Source: Acetatifactor sp.
GTDB taxonomy: Bacteria > Bacillota > Clostridia > Lachnospirales > Lachnospiraceae
DNA: 24,757 nucleotides
Assembly: GCA_016303085.1 (NCBI GenBank)
Contig: JAEDMI010000011.1
Span: 1 to 24,757, forward strand
Direction: 5' to 3'
The notes below the pieces were generated by a model. It did not search any database. It was not told the origin of the DNA and was given only the letters and a program-made list of their open reading frames with translations. Every line of letters begins with the position of its first letter. Position 1 is the first letter of the stretch. This document shows positions 15,295 to 22,752 of the stretch, one piece after another. The position numbers were made by a program, and so were the translations under genes.

Positions 15295-16035
15295 TCAGTG
15301 AAAATATTCTTCCTTCAGCGCAAAATACCGCTCTTTGATATGGTTGAATACATATGTCCCCAGAACTTTTCGGGTGTCCTTGTCAAGCTTGTCAGGATAG
15401 ACGGGTGTTCCGAAATCAATGACTACGGTTGCTTTTTTTACCTTGGGAAAATGGTCTTCAAATACGGCGGCACTGTTCACAATAGTCATGGGGATAATGG
15501 GAACACCGCCCTTTTCCGCAATTTTGAAGCTGCCCTCATGGAAGGGCAGAAAGCTGTCGTTTACCTTGTTTCTTGTGCCCTCGGGGAAGATACAGAGCGA
15601 ATAGCCGTTTTTCACTTCCTCCACTCCCTTGAGGATGGTTTTCAGCCCTTCCTTGATATTTTCTCTGTCCAGGAACAGGCAGTGGATATTTCGCATCCAG
15701 AGCCGGAGGATTGGCGCTTTATTCATCTCTTTCTTGGCCACATATCCGGTAATTCCGGGAAAGCAGGAGAGGGTCAGGACAATGTCAAAAAAGCTGCGGT
15801 GGTTGCCCACATAGAGCACGGCGGTATCCGTGGGAATGTTTTCACGACCCAGAACAATAAGCTTTGTACCTGCAAGATGTCCGATGCAGCGGAAGCCCCA
15901 GCCTACCAGAGCCTTGGAACTTTTCGCTTTTAATTTCGGGTTGAACTTGCCGATAATCCACTCCGCAAGAAGCACGGGCAGGGACAGAATTAAGTATAAA
16001 ACCAGATAGATTACTATCAGAATAAAACGAATCAT
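15295..16035 (-). CDS. plsC: 1-acyl-sn-glycerol-3-phosphate acyltransferase
   Basis: A 246-aa membrane-associated acyltransferase that converts lysophosphatidic acid to phosphatidic acid in phospholipid synthesis. An N-terminal hydrophobic segment (residues 4-28) is followed by the four acyltransferase blocks. The catalytic 'NHRSFFD' has H79 and D84, block II centres on 'LFLDREN', the substrate-binding 'FPEGTRNK' starts at 150, and block IV is 'VPIIPMTIVNS'. Length and motifs are normal for PlsC. ATG 16035 has a GAGG site 7 nt upstream on the minus strand. The gene is monocistronic here, convergent with the sensor kinase and divergent from the PrcB-like gene across a 344-nt intergenic region. 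I saw no clear terminator in the 47 nt between it and the kinase gene. Confidence 0.93.
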   Translation of the reverse strand: MIRFILIVIYLVLYLILSLPVLLAEWIIGKFNPKLKAKSSKALVGWGFRCIGHLAGTKLIVLGRENIPTDTAVLYVGNHRSFFDIVLTLSCFPGITGYVAKKEMNKAPILRLWMRNIHCLFLDRENIKEGLKTILKGVEEVKNGYSLCIFPEGTRNKVNDSFLPFHEGSFKIAEKGGVPIIPMTIVNSAAVFEDHFPKVKKATVVIDFGTPVYPDKLDKDTRKVLGTYVFNHIKERYFALKEEYFH

Positions 16036-16177
16036 ATGCGAACCTCACATAATCTGTTATAGGCAGCGTCGGAACACGGATTTTTATCTGTGTAACGATG
16101 CTACTTTTTAGTTTAGCATAAATCTATTTTCCTGTACATAGAATACAGCAAAAGAAAAGGTGACAGTTCAACCTATT

Positions 16178-16191
16178 CCATAATATTATGG
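16178..16191. repeat. perfect 14-bp palindrome CCATAATATTATGG
   Basis: An uninterrupted dyad in the plsC/prcB-like intergenic region, just before the larger inverted-repeat element. It could be a protein-binding operator or part of a mobile repeat end. It resembles but does not match a PerR box. Confidence 0.4.
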
Positions 16192-16205
16192 GCGTTAACA
16201 TGCCA

Positions 16206-16310
16206 CAGTTCTTGCTCGACACGCTCTCGCTTGGGACTCGGCACAGCGGTACATAAGGCTGCACAGTACGCAGCCTAAGTACCGGTGTCTCGTACAGTCT
16301 CACAAGAACA
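16206..16310. repeat. large nested inverted-repeat element, candidate structured RNA or dispersed repeat
   Basis: In this 105-nt element gttcttg (16208-16214) pairs with caagaac (16303-16309). tgggact (16232-16238) pairs with agtctca (16296-16302), directly adjacent on the right side. A long internal hairpin spans 16240-16289: 16240-16244 with 16285-16289, 16247-16252 with 16279-16284, and 16256-16262 with 16270-16276, around the loop acagtac. That makes about 32 paired positions, far more than expected by chance. No T tract follows on either strand. It occupies the middle of the 344-nt gap between divergent plsC and the PrcB-like gene. The rest of the gap (16036-16177 and 16311-16379) shows only a 6-bp hairpin at 16098-16119. 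It may be a non-coding RNA, a leader structure or a REP/MITE-like genome repeat. Confidence 0.6.
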
Positions 16311-16379
16311 AATGGTATGTTTCGCCCTGACTGTTCGGAGTAGAGCTGAAATGCTACGGAATGTGTGCTGGGGTGTAAT

Positions 16380-16802
16380 ATGAAGAAAAAGAGGATAGCG
16401 GTGAAAATTCTGGGTGTGTTGCTTGCGATGGCGGCGTTGATGCTTTCTGGGTGTACGTTGCTGAGCGAGGAAAAAATCAAGCTGAGAGATTTGGAGTTTA
16501 CGGTTTTGAGTGAGGAGAAAATACCCGCGGAATTAATGACAATCATAGAAGAAAAGAAAAGTGCACCTTTTCAGATTACTTATACGGACAATGAAAATCT
16601 GTACATATGTGTGGGCTACGGGCAGCAGGAGACGGGAGGCTACAGTATCGCCGTGGAGGAACTTTATCTGACGGATACGAATATCTGCGTGGACACCACG
16701 TTGCTTGGGCCGGAGGCATCGGAGAAAAGCAATAGAACGCCCTCCCATCCCTTTATTGTGTTGAAAACGGAATTTCTGGAACAGACGGTTATATTTGAAT
16801 AA
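16380..16802 (+). CDS. PrcB-like lipoprotein
   Basis: A 140-aa probable lipoprotein with a signal peptide and lipobox 'LMLSGC' (Cys25). The mature part resembles the PrcB C-terminal domain, a small beta-rich extracytoplasmic module: 'GYGQQETGGYSIAVEELYL' near 75-93 contains the characteristic TGGYSI, and 'PSHPFIVLKTEF' follows. Its role is not established; PrcB in Treponema stabilises a surface protease. Residues around 26-50 contain 'LSEEKI' twice, a local duplication. I chose ATG 16380 (GGGG about 7 nt upstream) over an in-frame TTG at 16365, which would add five residues ahead of the basic signal-peptide start. It stands alone, 94 nt before pyrC, and that gap shows no convincing promoter to me. 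Confidence 0.7.
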   Translation: MKKKRIAVKILGVLLAMAALMLSGCTLLSEEKIKLRDLEFTVLSEEKIPAELMTIIEEKKSAPFQITYTDNENLYICVGYGQQETGGYSIAVEELYLTDTNICVDTTLLGPEASEKSNRTPSHPFIVLKTEFLEQTVIFE

Positions 16803-16896
16803 AGAGTATATCCGGGATGTGTGACTTCCCTTTTCCCTCAATCCGTGATAAACTGTTGATACATTGTTCAACAGGGATATAAGATGGGAGGCTGCC

Positions 16897-18165
16897 ATGC
16901 TGTTAATCAAAAACGGATATATGCTTGACCCCAAGACGGGGTGGGACGGAAATTATGATATTTTGGTTGAAAAGGACAGAATTGTCAAAATCGGAAAGAG
17001 ACTGGAAGTGCCCAAGGGCAAGTGCAGGGTGCTGGATGCGGAGGGGCTTTTGGTGGCTCCGGGGCTGGTGGATGTCCATGTGCATTTCAGGGAGCCGGGC
17101 TTTACACAGAAGGAAGACATCACTACCGGAGCGGCTGCTGCTGCGAAAGGCGGCTTTACCACGGTGGTGCTCATGGCAAATACAAAGCCTGTTGTGGACA
17201 ATACGGAGACTTTGGAGTACGTCATAAAGAGAGGACAGGAGACGGACATTCATGTGCATACCTGTGCCAACGTCACTATGGGGATGAAGGGGCAGGAGCT
17301 GACTCCTATGCGCCGTTTGGCGGAGGCGGGGGCTGTGGGCTTCACCGATGACGGTATTCCCCTGATGGATGAAAAAATTGTGAGAGAGGCTATGAGAAAC
17401 GCGGCAGCCTTGGATATGCCTATCAGCTTCCATGAGGAGAATCCGGCGCTGATTGAGAATAATGGTATCAACCGGGGAAGAGCCAGCGAATATTTCGGTA
17501 TCGGCGGTTCTCCCAGAGAGGCTGAAATTACCATGGTGGAGCGGGATTTGCAGCTGGCGCTGGAGACTGGGGCGAGCATCGATATTCAGCACATCAGTGC
17601 AAAGGAGTCCGTGGAACTGGTACGCAAAGCTAAGGAGAAGGGTCACAATATTCATGCCGAGGCAACTCCGCATCACTTTACCCTGACGGAGGAGGCGGCT
17701 ATTCAGTACGGCACTCTCGCCAAGATGAATCCCCCTCTCCGGGAGGAGGCAGACAGACAGGAGATTATCCGGGGGCTTGTGGACGGCACCATCGACATGA
17801 TTGCTACTGACCATGCTCCCCACACAACGGAGGAGAAGGCAAAGTCCATCACCGAAGCGCCCAGCGGAATCATCGGCCTTGAGACGGCGCTGTCTCTGGG
17901 GATTACGGAGCTGGTGGACGGCGGGTATCTTACCATGGGGCAGTTGCTGGCTCTGATGAGCACCAATCCTGCGAACCTGTATCACCTTGATGCGGGTTAC
18001 CTGGCGGAGGGAGGACCCGCGGACATTATTCTCATCGACACCACTGCGGACTGGACGCCCACGGAGTATGCCTCCAAGGCAAGTAATACTCCTTTTACGG
18101 GACGTAAACTGAAGGGCAAGGTGATAAAGACTATCTGCGGCGGAAAAATTGTATATGAGGGATAA
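16897..18165 (+). CDS. pyrC: dihydroorotase, class I
   Basis: A 422-aa zinc amidohydrolase that cyclises carbamoyl-aspartate to dihydroorotate in pyrimidine synthesis. Metal ligands are visible: H61 and H63 ('DVHVHFREPG'), D152 in 'GFTDDG' (the bridging Asp of class I enzymes), H179 ('SFHEEN'), H232 ('IQHISA') and D305 ('TDHAPH'). The N-terminal composite domain begins 'LLIKNGYMLDP'. I chose ATG 16897 with GGGAGG at 16886-16891; the frame extends 33 nt further upstream without a better site. It is the first gene of pyrC-pyrK-pyrD, 38 nt before pyrK. No PyrR-type attenuator is recognisable in the 94-nt upstream gap. Confidence 0.95.
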   Translation: MLLIKNGYMLDPKTGWDGNYDILVEKDRIVKIGKRLEVPKGKCRVLDAEGLLVAPGLVDVHVHFREPGFTQKEDITTGAAAAAKGGFTTVVLMANTKPVVDNTETLEYVIKRGQETDIHVHTCANVTMGMKGQELTPMRRLAEAGAVGFTDDGIPLMDEKIVREAMRNAAALDMPISFHEENPALIENNGINRGRASEYFGIGGSPREAEITMVERDLQLALETGASIDIQHISAKESVELVRKAKEKGHNIHAEATPHHFTLTEEAAIQYGTLAKMNPPLREEADRQEIIRGLVDGTIDMIATDHAPHTTEEKAKSITEAPSGIIGLETALSLGITELVDGGYLTMGQLLALMSTNPANLYHLDAGYLAEGGPADIILIDTTADWTPTEYASKASNTPFTGRKLKGKVIKTICGGKIVYEG

Positions 18166-18203
18166 CCGCTGACGTAAAAAATACATCGGAAAGGAAACAG
18201 ACT

Positions 18204-18974
18204 ATGAAGCAAAAACAAAATGCAACCGTGATTTCCCAGAGGGAAATTGCGCCCGCAATCTATGATATGTGGATTGAAACTACTCTGGCGAAGCATGCAA
18301 AGCCCGGGCAGTTTCTCTGCATTTATCCGAAGGACAGAAGCACGCTGCTTCCCAGACCTATCAGCATCTGCGAGGTAAACGAACAGGAGAATGCGCTGCG
18401 CATCGTGTACCGTATTGCCGGAGCGGGAACAAGAGAATTTTCCGGTTACAGGGCGGGAGAGAGCATCGCTGTTCTTGGAACTCTGGGCAATGGCTTCCCG
18501 ATGGAGGAGGCAAAGGGCAAAAAGGTCTTTCTCATGGGCGGGGGAATCGGCGTACCTCCCATTCTTGAGCTGGCGAAGCAGATGGATGCGGACAAGCAGA
18601 TTATCATGGGCTATCGGGACAGCCGGACCTTTTTGAGGGAAGACTTTGAGAAATACGGTAGGGTCTATATTGCCACCGAGGACGGCAGCGTGGGGACGAA
18701 GGGAAATGTGATGAATGTCATCGGGGAGAACGGTCTGGAGGCAGATATGATTTATGCCTGCGGTCCCATGCCTATGCTTCGGGCTATCAAGACCTATGCG
18801 GCAGAGCATCACATAAAAGCGTACATCTCGCTGGAGGAGCATATGGCCTGCGGCGTGGGAGCCTGTCTGGGCTGTGTGGTGAAGACAAAGGAAATCGATC
18901 ACCACTCACATGTACACAATGCGCGTATCTGTACCGACGGTCCTGTGTTTGACGCAGATACGGTAGAAATATAG
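18204..18974 (+). CDS. pyrK: dihydroorotate dehydrogenase B, electron transfer subunit
   Basis: A 256-aa FAD and [2Fe-2S] protein that passes electrons from PyrD to NAD+ in the class 1B enzyme. 'LLPRPISI' (R51-S54) binds FAD, and 'GGGIGVPPILELAKQM' near 112 is the NAD/FAD-domain glycine motif. The cluster cysteines lie at C216, C221 and C224 ('ACGVGACLGC') and C243 ('ICTDGPVF'). GGAAAGGA lies upstream of ATG 18204. It lies 17 nt before pyrD, its obligate partner. Confidence 0.95.
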   Translation: MKQKQNATVISQREIAPAIYDMWIETTLAKHAKPGQFLCIYPKDRSTLLPRPISICEVNEQENALRIVYRIAGAGTREFSGYRAGESIAVLGTLGNGFPMEEAKGKKVFLMGGGIGVPPILELAKQMDADKQIIMGYRDSRTFLREDFEKYGRVYIATEDGSVGTKGNVMNVIGENGLEADMIYACGPMPMLRAIKTYAAEHHIKAYISLEEHMACGVGACLGCVVKTKEIDHHSHVHNARICTDGPVFDADTVEI

Positions 18975-18991
18975 GGAGGGGAGGAAAAGAG

Positions 18992-19900
18992 ATGAACACA
19001 CAGGTAACGCTTGCGGGAGTAACTTTTAAAAATCCTGTTATGACAGCCTCCGGGACCTTTGGCTCAGGCATGGAATACTCGGAATTTGTTGATTTGAACA
19101 AGCTGGGCGCCGTAGTGACTAAGGGTGTGGCAAATGTGCCCTGGCCCGGCAATCCCACTCCCAGGGTGGCGGAGGTTTACGGCGGTATGCTGAACGCCAT
19201 CGGCCTGCAGAACCCGGGAATTGATGTTTTTCTGGAGCGGGATATTCCCTTCCTGAAGCAGTATGACACGAAAATCATTGTTAATGTCTGCGGCAAGACC
19301 GTGGAGGATTATGTGGAGGTTGTGGAGCGGCTTGGTGAGGAGCCTGCGGTTTCCATGTTGGAAATCAATGTCTCCTGCCCCAACGTGAAGGAGGGGGCCA
19401 TCGCTTTCGGACAGAAGGCGGATGCCCTGTACAATATCACGCAGGAAATCAAAAAGCACGCAAAACAGCCCGTCATCATGAAACTCAGCCCAAATGTGAC
19501 GGATATCACGGAGATGGCAAAGGCTGCCGAAGCGGCGGGAGCGGATGCGCTGTCCCTGATTAACACTATCACAGGCATGAAGATTGATATCAACCGCCGC
19601 AAATTTGCCATCGCCAACAAGACAGGCGGCATGAGCGGCCCTGCCATCAAGCCCATAGCGGTGCGCATGGTGTATCAGGCGGCTCACGCTGTAAAAATTC
19701 CCATTATCGGCATGGGTGGAATTGCCACTGCCGATGACGCCATCGAGTTTCTGCTGGCAGGAGCGAGTGCAGTCAGTGTAGGCGCCATGAACTTTGTGAA
19801 TCCCTATACCACGGTAGAGGTAGCGGAGGGCATTGAGGCTTACATGAGGAAATATCATGTAGAGAATGTGACCGACTTAATCGGAGCAGTGGAAGAATAA
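18992..19900 (+). CDS. pyrD: dihydroorotate dehydrogenase B, catalytic subunit
   Basis: A 302-aa FMN enzyme (class 1B) that oxidises dihydroorotate to orotate. The class 1 catalytic cysteine is C129 in 'LEINVSCPNVKEG'. 'NPVMTASGTFGSG' at the N terminus, 'LINTITGMKID', 'GGMSGPAIKPIAVRMV' and 'IIGMGGIATADDAIEFLLAGA' are the FMN and substrate motifs. The usual 'VNVAG' strand reads 'VNVCG' here, a minor change. ATG 18992 follows a purine-rich GGGAGGGGAGG site. It is the last pyr gene; sipL begins 56 nt downstream with no terminator between, so read-through into sipL is expected. Confidence 0.95.
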   Translation: MNTQVTLAGVTFKNPVMTASGTFGSGMEYSEFVDLNKLGAVVTKGVANVPWPGNPTPRVAEVYGGMLNAIGLQNPGIDVFLERDIPFLKQYDTKIIVNVCGKTVEDYVEVVERLGEEPAVSMLEINVSCPNVKEGAIAFGQKADALYNITQEIKKHAKQPVIMKLSPNVTDITEMAKAAEAAGADALSLINTITGMKIDINRRKFAIANKTGGMSGPAIKPIAVRMVYQAAHAVKIPIIGMGGIATADDAIEFLLAGASAVSVGAMNFVNPYTTVEVAEGIEAYMRKYHVENVTDLIGAVEE

Positions 19901-19923
19901 CGGAAGAGATACCTTCATATATA
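19895..19923 (+). promoter_or_regulatory. candidate sigma-E-like promoter for sipL
   Basis: GAATAAC (19895-19901), a 14-nt spacer and CATATATA (19916-19923) partly match the mother-cell sigma-E pattern (KMATATT-14-CATACANT): 5 of 7 positions, and 5 of 7 defined positions, with correct spacing. The -35 overlaps the pyrD stop. AT-rich sequence makes a chance match possible, but sipL is a mother-cell gene in C. difficile. Confidence 0.35.
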
Positions 19924-19950
19924 TACTTATACCAGTATATATGTGGAGGT
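19911..19950 (+). promoter_or_regulatory. hairpin occluding the sipL Shine-Dalgarno
   Basis: A 16-bp stem with two G-U pairs (19911-19926 with 19935-19950) and an 8-nt loop buries the whole GGAGG (19945-19949) ribosome site of sipL. In RNA running through from pyrD the site would be closed. RNA starting near 19930 from the candidate sporulation promoter would lack the left arm. Confidence 0.65.
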
Positions 19951-19956
19951 ATTTTT

Positions 19957-21507
19957 GTGGAGCTGATAAAGAGAAATATACATATGGACCGCATCAAAAC
20001 AGAGGCGGTCACGCAGTTTACGCTTGAGGATGACGTCAATATTCCGGACAGCAAGCCGGACGTAAACACCCTGAATCTGGAGAAAGGGGAATTGGTTATT
20101 GAAGAGATTAAGCCCGGCAACGATTCCGTGAATGTCCGGGGATATCTGGACTATGTGGTACTCTATCACACGCTGGAGGAGGGGAGCAGTCTGGTGGTCC
20201 TGGAGGGAAAGCTGCCCTTTGACGAGAAGGTCAATCTGAGGGGAGTGGTGCCCGCGGACAGCGTCGCTGTGGACGGCGAGGTGGAAGATTTGACTGTGGG
20301 AATGATTAATTCCAGAAAGCTGAACATTCAGTCTCTGATAACCATGACAGCAAGGGTGGAAGAACTGTACGATGAGGAAGCCCCCATTGCGGTACACGGA
20401 GAGGAAAAGGCAGAATACAGGCGCATGCCTTTGGAACTGGCACAGATTGCCATCTGCAAGAATGATATTTTCAGGCTCAAGGAGGAAATTACCCTTCCAT
20501 CCAATTACCCCAACATTTTTCAGCTTCTCTGGGACAATGTAACGCTGGGGGATGTGGAGTTCAAGGTGACGGAGGAGAAAATTACCCTGTCCGGGGATGT
20601 ACATGTGTTCCTGCTGTACGAGGGGGAGGGAGAAGACCATCCTATCCGTTCTTTTGAGACTACCATCCCCTTTAGCGGAATGTTGGAATGTCACGGCTGC
20701 AGAGAGGGAATGTTGCCGGATATCCGATATCGTCTGGGACAAAAGGAACTGGCGGTCCGCCCTGACTTTGACGGTGAGGAGCGGTGCATCGGCCTGGAGA
20801 TGGTGCTGGATTTCATGATTCGCATCTATGAGGAGGAAAAGCTGGAAATCATATCGGATATTTACGGCGTGTCCAATGAGATTACCACTGTGACGCATAG
20901 GGCTGATTTGCGCCGGTTGCTCTCCAGGGTGACGGGAAAGACGAAAGTGACGGATCATGTTCATGTAAAAGCGGGAAATGTACTGCAACTGTTACACAGC
21001 GAGGGAATGGTGGCACCGGAGCAGCAGGCAACGGTAGAAAACGGTATTCTGCTTCAGGGAAATCTCACGGTGAAAATCATGTATATCACAGGGGAGGACG
21101 AAGCTCCCTACGGTTGTGCACAGGCTCAGATTCCCTATAAATATACTCTGGAAGTACCGGATATTTCACCGGAGGATACCGATGCCGTACATGCGGAGGT
21201 GGAACAGCTGCAGGTGACAATGCTGGACGGAGAAGAGATGGATGTAAAGGCAGTGCTGAGCTTTTCCACAGTAGTTTTCAAGTCTATGCCTGTAGAGTTA
21301 ATCAGCCAGGTATCGGTGGCACCTCTGGATACGGGGAAAATGAGCAATCTGCCGGGCATGGTGGTATATATGGTGAAGGATGGAGATAATTTGTGGAATA
21401 TTGGCAAGAAATATTATGCACCGGTGGATTCCCTGCGGAGGCTAAACGGACTGGAAAGTGATGAACTGAAAACAGGACAGAAGCTTTTGATTGTAAAGGG
21501 AAGCTGA
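19957..21507 (+). CDS. sipL: SipL-type spore coat assembly protein (SPOCS repeats + LysM)
   Basis: A 516-aa protein expected on the outer forespore surface, where SipL of C. difficile (of similar length) binds SpoIVA and anchors the coat. No signal peptide is present. Three related beta-rich SPOCS/DUF3794 units can be seen around 'YLDYVVLYHTLEEG' (about 62), 'VHVFLLYEGEGED' (about 215) and 'LTVKIMYITGEDE' (about 370), each followed by a 'P(F/Y)' strand and a Glu/Val-rich stretch. A LysM domain ends the protein (about 469-514: 'VKDGDNLWNIGKKYYAP', 'LRRLNGLESDELKTGQKLLI'). The start is GTG 19957 with GGAGG at 19945-19949. The gene follows pyrD by 56 nt in the same direction, an odd partner, and the leader hairpin may isolate it from pyr read-through. 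The name rests on architecture. Confidence 0.88.
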   Translation: MELIKRNIHMDRIKTEAVTQFTLEDDVNIPDSKPDVNTLNLEKGELVIEEIKPGNDSVNVRGYLDYVVLYHTLEEGSSLVVLEGKLPFDEKVNLRGVVPADSVAVDGEVEDLTVGMINSRKLNIQSLITMTARVEELYDEEAPIAVHGEEKAEYRRMPLELAQIAICKNDIFRLKEEITLPSNYPNIFQLLWDNVTLGDVEFKVTEEKITLSGDVHVFLLYEGEGEDHPIRSFETTIPFSGMLECHGCREGMLPDIRYRLGQKELAVRPDFDGEERCIGLEMVLDFMIRIYEEEKLEIISDIYGVSNEITTVTHRADLRRLLSRVTGKTKVTDHVHVKAGNVLQLLHSEGMVAPEQQATVENGILLQGNLTVKIMYITGEDEAPYGCAQAQIPYKYTLEVPDISPEDTDAVHAEVEQLQVTMLDGEEMDVKAVLSFSTVVFKSMPVELISQVSVAPLDTGKMSNLPGMVVYMVKDGDNLWNIGKKYYAPVDSLRRLNGLESDELKTGQKLLIVKGS

Positions 21508-21520
21508 TGCGGCAAATGGA

Positions 21521-21562
21521 AAGGACCCCCGACCTTCGAAAAAGAGAAAGCCGGGAGTCCTT
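21521..21562. terminator. imperfect hairpin between convergent genes, possible bidirectional terminator
   Basis: aaggac (21521-21526) pairs with gtcctt (21557-21562). After a single mismatch, cccg (21528-21531) pairs with cggg (21552-21555). The loop is A-rich on the plus strand. It sits in the 67-nt gap between the stop codons of sipL (+) and the minus-strand gene, a natural place for a shared terminator, though the T tracts are poor. Confidence 0.5.
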
Positions 21563-21574
21563 GTTCAGTAGTTC

Positions 21575-22198
21575 CTATTCTGTTACAGTTTTATCAGCGG
21601 CAGCAGCCATGTCATCAAAGCCCTTCATGACTGCATCGTAGGTGCGCCGGGAAATATCGGGAAGTTTGCCGCCCCAGGTTTTCTCAGTCTGTTCGTAGCC
21701 TTTCTTGAAAGCGTCACGCATCTCCTCGATTTTGCTCGGGTCACCTCCGGTCAGTGCATTGGCGAAATCCAGAATCCTGTTTGAAGTCTGCTCAACACCC
21801 CAATAGCCGTCTTCGGCGATATCGGCCTGAGCCTGAAGCTTTGTAGCAGGGTCAACGGTAAAGTTACCTTCTCTCAGGAAGGACCAAATATCGTTTGCCT
21901 TGCCGTAAGCGTTGGCCTGACCGGACATCATTTTTTCTACCAGACTGCGCAGCTGTTCGGTGCGGGCATCGGCGTCAGCCTTCAGCTTGTTAATCAGGTT
22001 TGTGTCGGGTTTATAGGTCTTCTTGGCGGATGCTGAAGCTGTTTCCTTGGAAGGCTCATAAACAACACCCGTTTCGGCAGCAGTTGAAGTGCTGTCTGCC
22101 TTTGTCTCTTTTGTCTCGACGGCTTTAGCATTTTCCGTGGAAGAATAGTTGTAAGCAGCCGCAGCCTGGGTTGCAGATGTAACTCCGTTTACACTCAT
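21575..22198 (-). CDS. uncharacterised 207-aa protein, possible flagellar-regulon member
   Basis: A 207-aa soluble protein with no signal peptide or membrane helix. The first 70 residues are low in complexity (Ala/Thr/Lys/Glu/Ser). The rest is predicted helical, with 'LVEKMMSGQANAYGKANDIW' near 85-105, 'AEDGYWGVEQTSNRILDFA', 'LTGGDPSKIEEMRDAFKKGY' and 'KTWGGKLPDISRRTYDAVM'. I associate this C-terminal pattern with a family of unknown function (DUF5610-like, found in flagellated bacteria) but cannot confirm the name. ATG 22198 has a GAGGG site about 7 nt upstream. It has its own sigma-28-like promoter (22273-22299) and is monocistronic, convergent with sipL. Function unknown; motility association is inferred from the promoter. 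Confidence 0.75.
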   Translation of the reverse strand: MSVNGVTSATQAAAAYNYSSTENAKAVETKETKADSTSTAAETGVVYEPSKETASASAKKTYKPDTNLINKLKADADARTEQLRSLVEKMMSGQANAYGKANDIWSFLREGNFTVDPATKLQAQADIAEDGYWGVEQTSNRILDFANALTGGDPSKIEEMRDAFKKGYEQTEKTWGGKLPDISRRTYDAVMKGFDDMAAAADKTVTE

Positions 22199-22272
22199 TT
22201 TATCCCTCTTTCTGACGTATCACGTCGTTTCTGTCCGCTTTGGGACGCATCATCCTTGATTTGGTAATATAT

Positions 22273-22299
22273 ATTTCGGCAAAAGTTATGTAAAAATTA
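22273..22299 (-). promoter_or_regulatory. sigma-28 (SigD)-like promoter for the 207-aa protein gene
   Basis: On the minus strand TAAT (22299-22296), a 15-nt spacer and GCCGAAAT (22280-22273) match TAAA-N15-GCCGATAT at 10 of 12 positions with exact spacing. Start near 22266, about 68 nt before the ATG. It lies in the 118-nt gap after the DUF1934 gene. Confidence 0.6.
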
Positions 22300-22316
22300 G
22301 GCTTTCTCCGAAAAAC

Positions 22317-22751
22317 TTACCGGGCTTTTGTCCGGTCTGTCACTTTAACGGAAAGTTTATTTTCGGAGAGCAGATTTTCTTCAGCGTACATTCGATAAGC
22401 CACCTGAAGGGTACCGTTTTTTTCTGCCCAAACGCTTTTCAGGCTCTCCGTGTATATGTCCAGTGTCAAAATACCATAGGGAGTTACATGGCTTGTCCGG
22501 TGGGTTTCCCCGGGGCAGAAAACCATGCGGGAGCTGATATATCCGTTTCTGGAAAGCTCCACTGTGGATTCTTTTATTTTTATGGTGTTCTTGGTGACGG
22601 TTCCCGTGTCTGAGTCTCTTTCTTCGTACAGAAGGTAACGGCTGCCGTCTCTCTCAAAATATTGTCCCTGTACCTTCTGCTCTGTGACGGTTCTGTGACC
22701 ATCCTCGTCAAACTGAGTTCCGGTGACGGTAATATGCACATCTTTTGTCAC
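22317..22751 (-). CDS. DUF1934 / YwiB-family protein
   Basis: A 144-aa cytoplasmic protein of the DUF1934 (YwiB) family, which has a small lipocalin-like beta barrel and no established function. Alternating beta strands are visible: 'KDVHITVTGTQFD', 'GSRYLLYEERDSD', 'NTIKIKESTVELSRNG', 'MVFCPGETHRTSHVTPYG' and 'LQVAYRMYAEENLLSEN'. I chose GTG 22751, one base after the murI stop codon, because the GAGG inside the murI 3' end precedes it by 9 nt. An in-frame TTG at 22766 would add five residues but has a poor site. It is the last gene of the GntR-small protein-murI operon and is translationally coupled to murI. Confidence 0.82.
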   Translation of the reverse strand: MTKDVHITVTGTQFDEDGHRTVTEQKVQGQYFERDGSRYLLYEERDSDTGTVTKNTIKIKESTVELSRNGYISSRMVFCPGETHRTSHVTPYGILTLDIYTESLKSVWAEKNGTLQVAYRMYAEENLLSENKLSVKVTDRTKAR

Positions 22752-22752
22752 G

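Noticed and set aside
15247..15933. Plus-strand frame of 228 codons opposite plsC
   Set aside because: PlsC has complete catalytic motifs on the minus strand; this frame is its antisense.
16124..16546. Minus-strand frame across the inverted-repeat element
   Set aside because: It reads through palindromic DNA and the signal-peptide region of the PrcB-like gene; no ribosome site or recognisable domain.
16870..16883. TTGATA/TATAAG promoter just before pyrC
   Set aside because: The 16-nt spacing is acceptable, but the start point would fall on the ribosome binding site, leaving no usable leader.
16903..18186. 427-codon minus-strand frame opposite pyrC
   Set aside because: Antisense shadow of dihydroorotase; its translation has no domain-like features.
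19927..20988. 353-codon minus-strand frame opposite sipL
   Set aside because: His/Gln-rich shadow of the sipL frame; no start signal.
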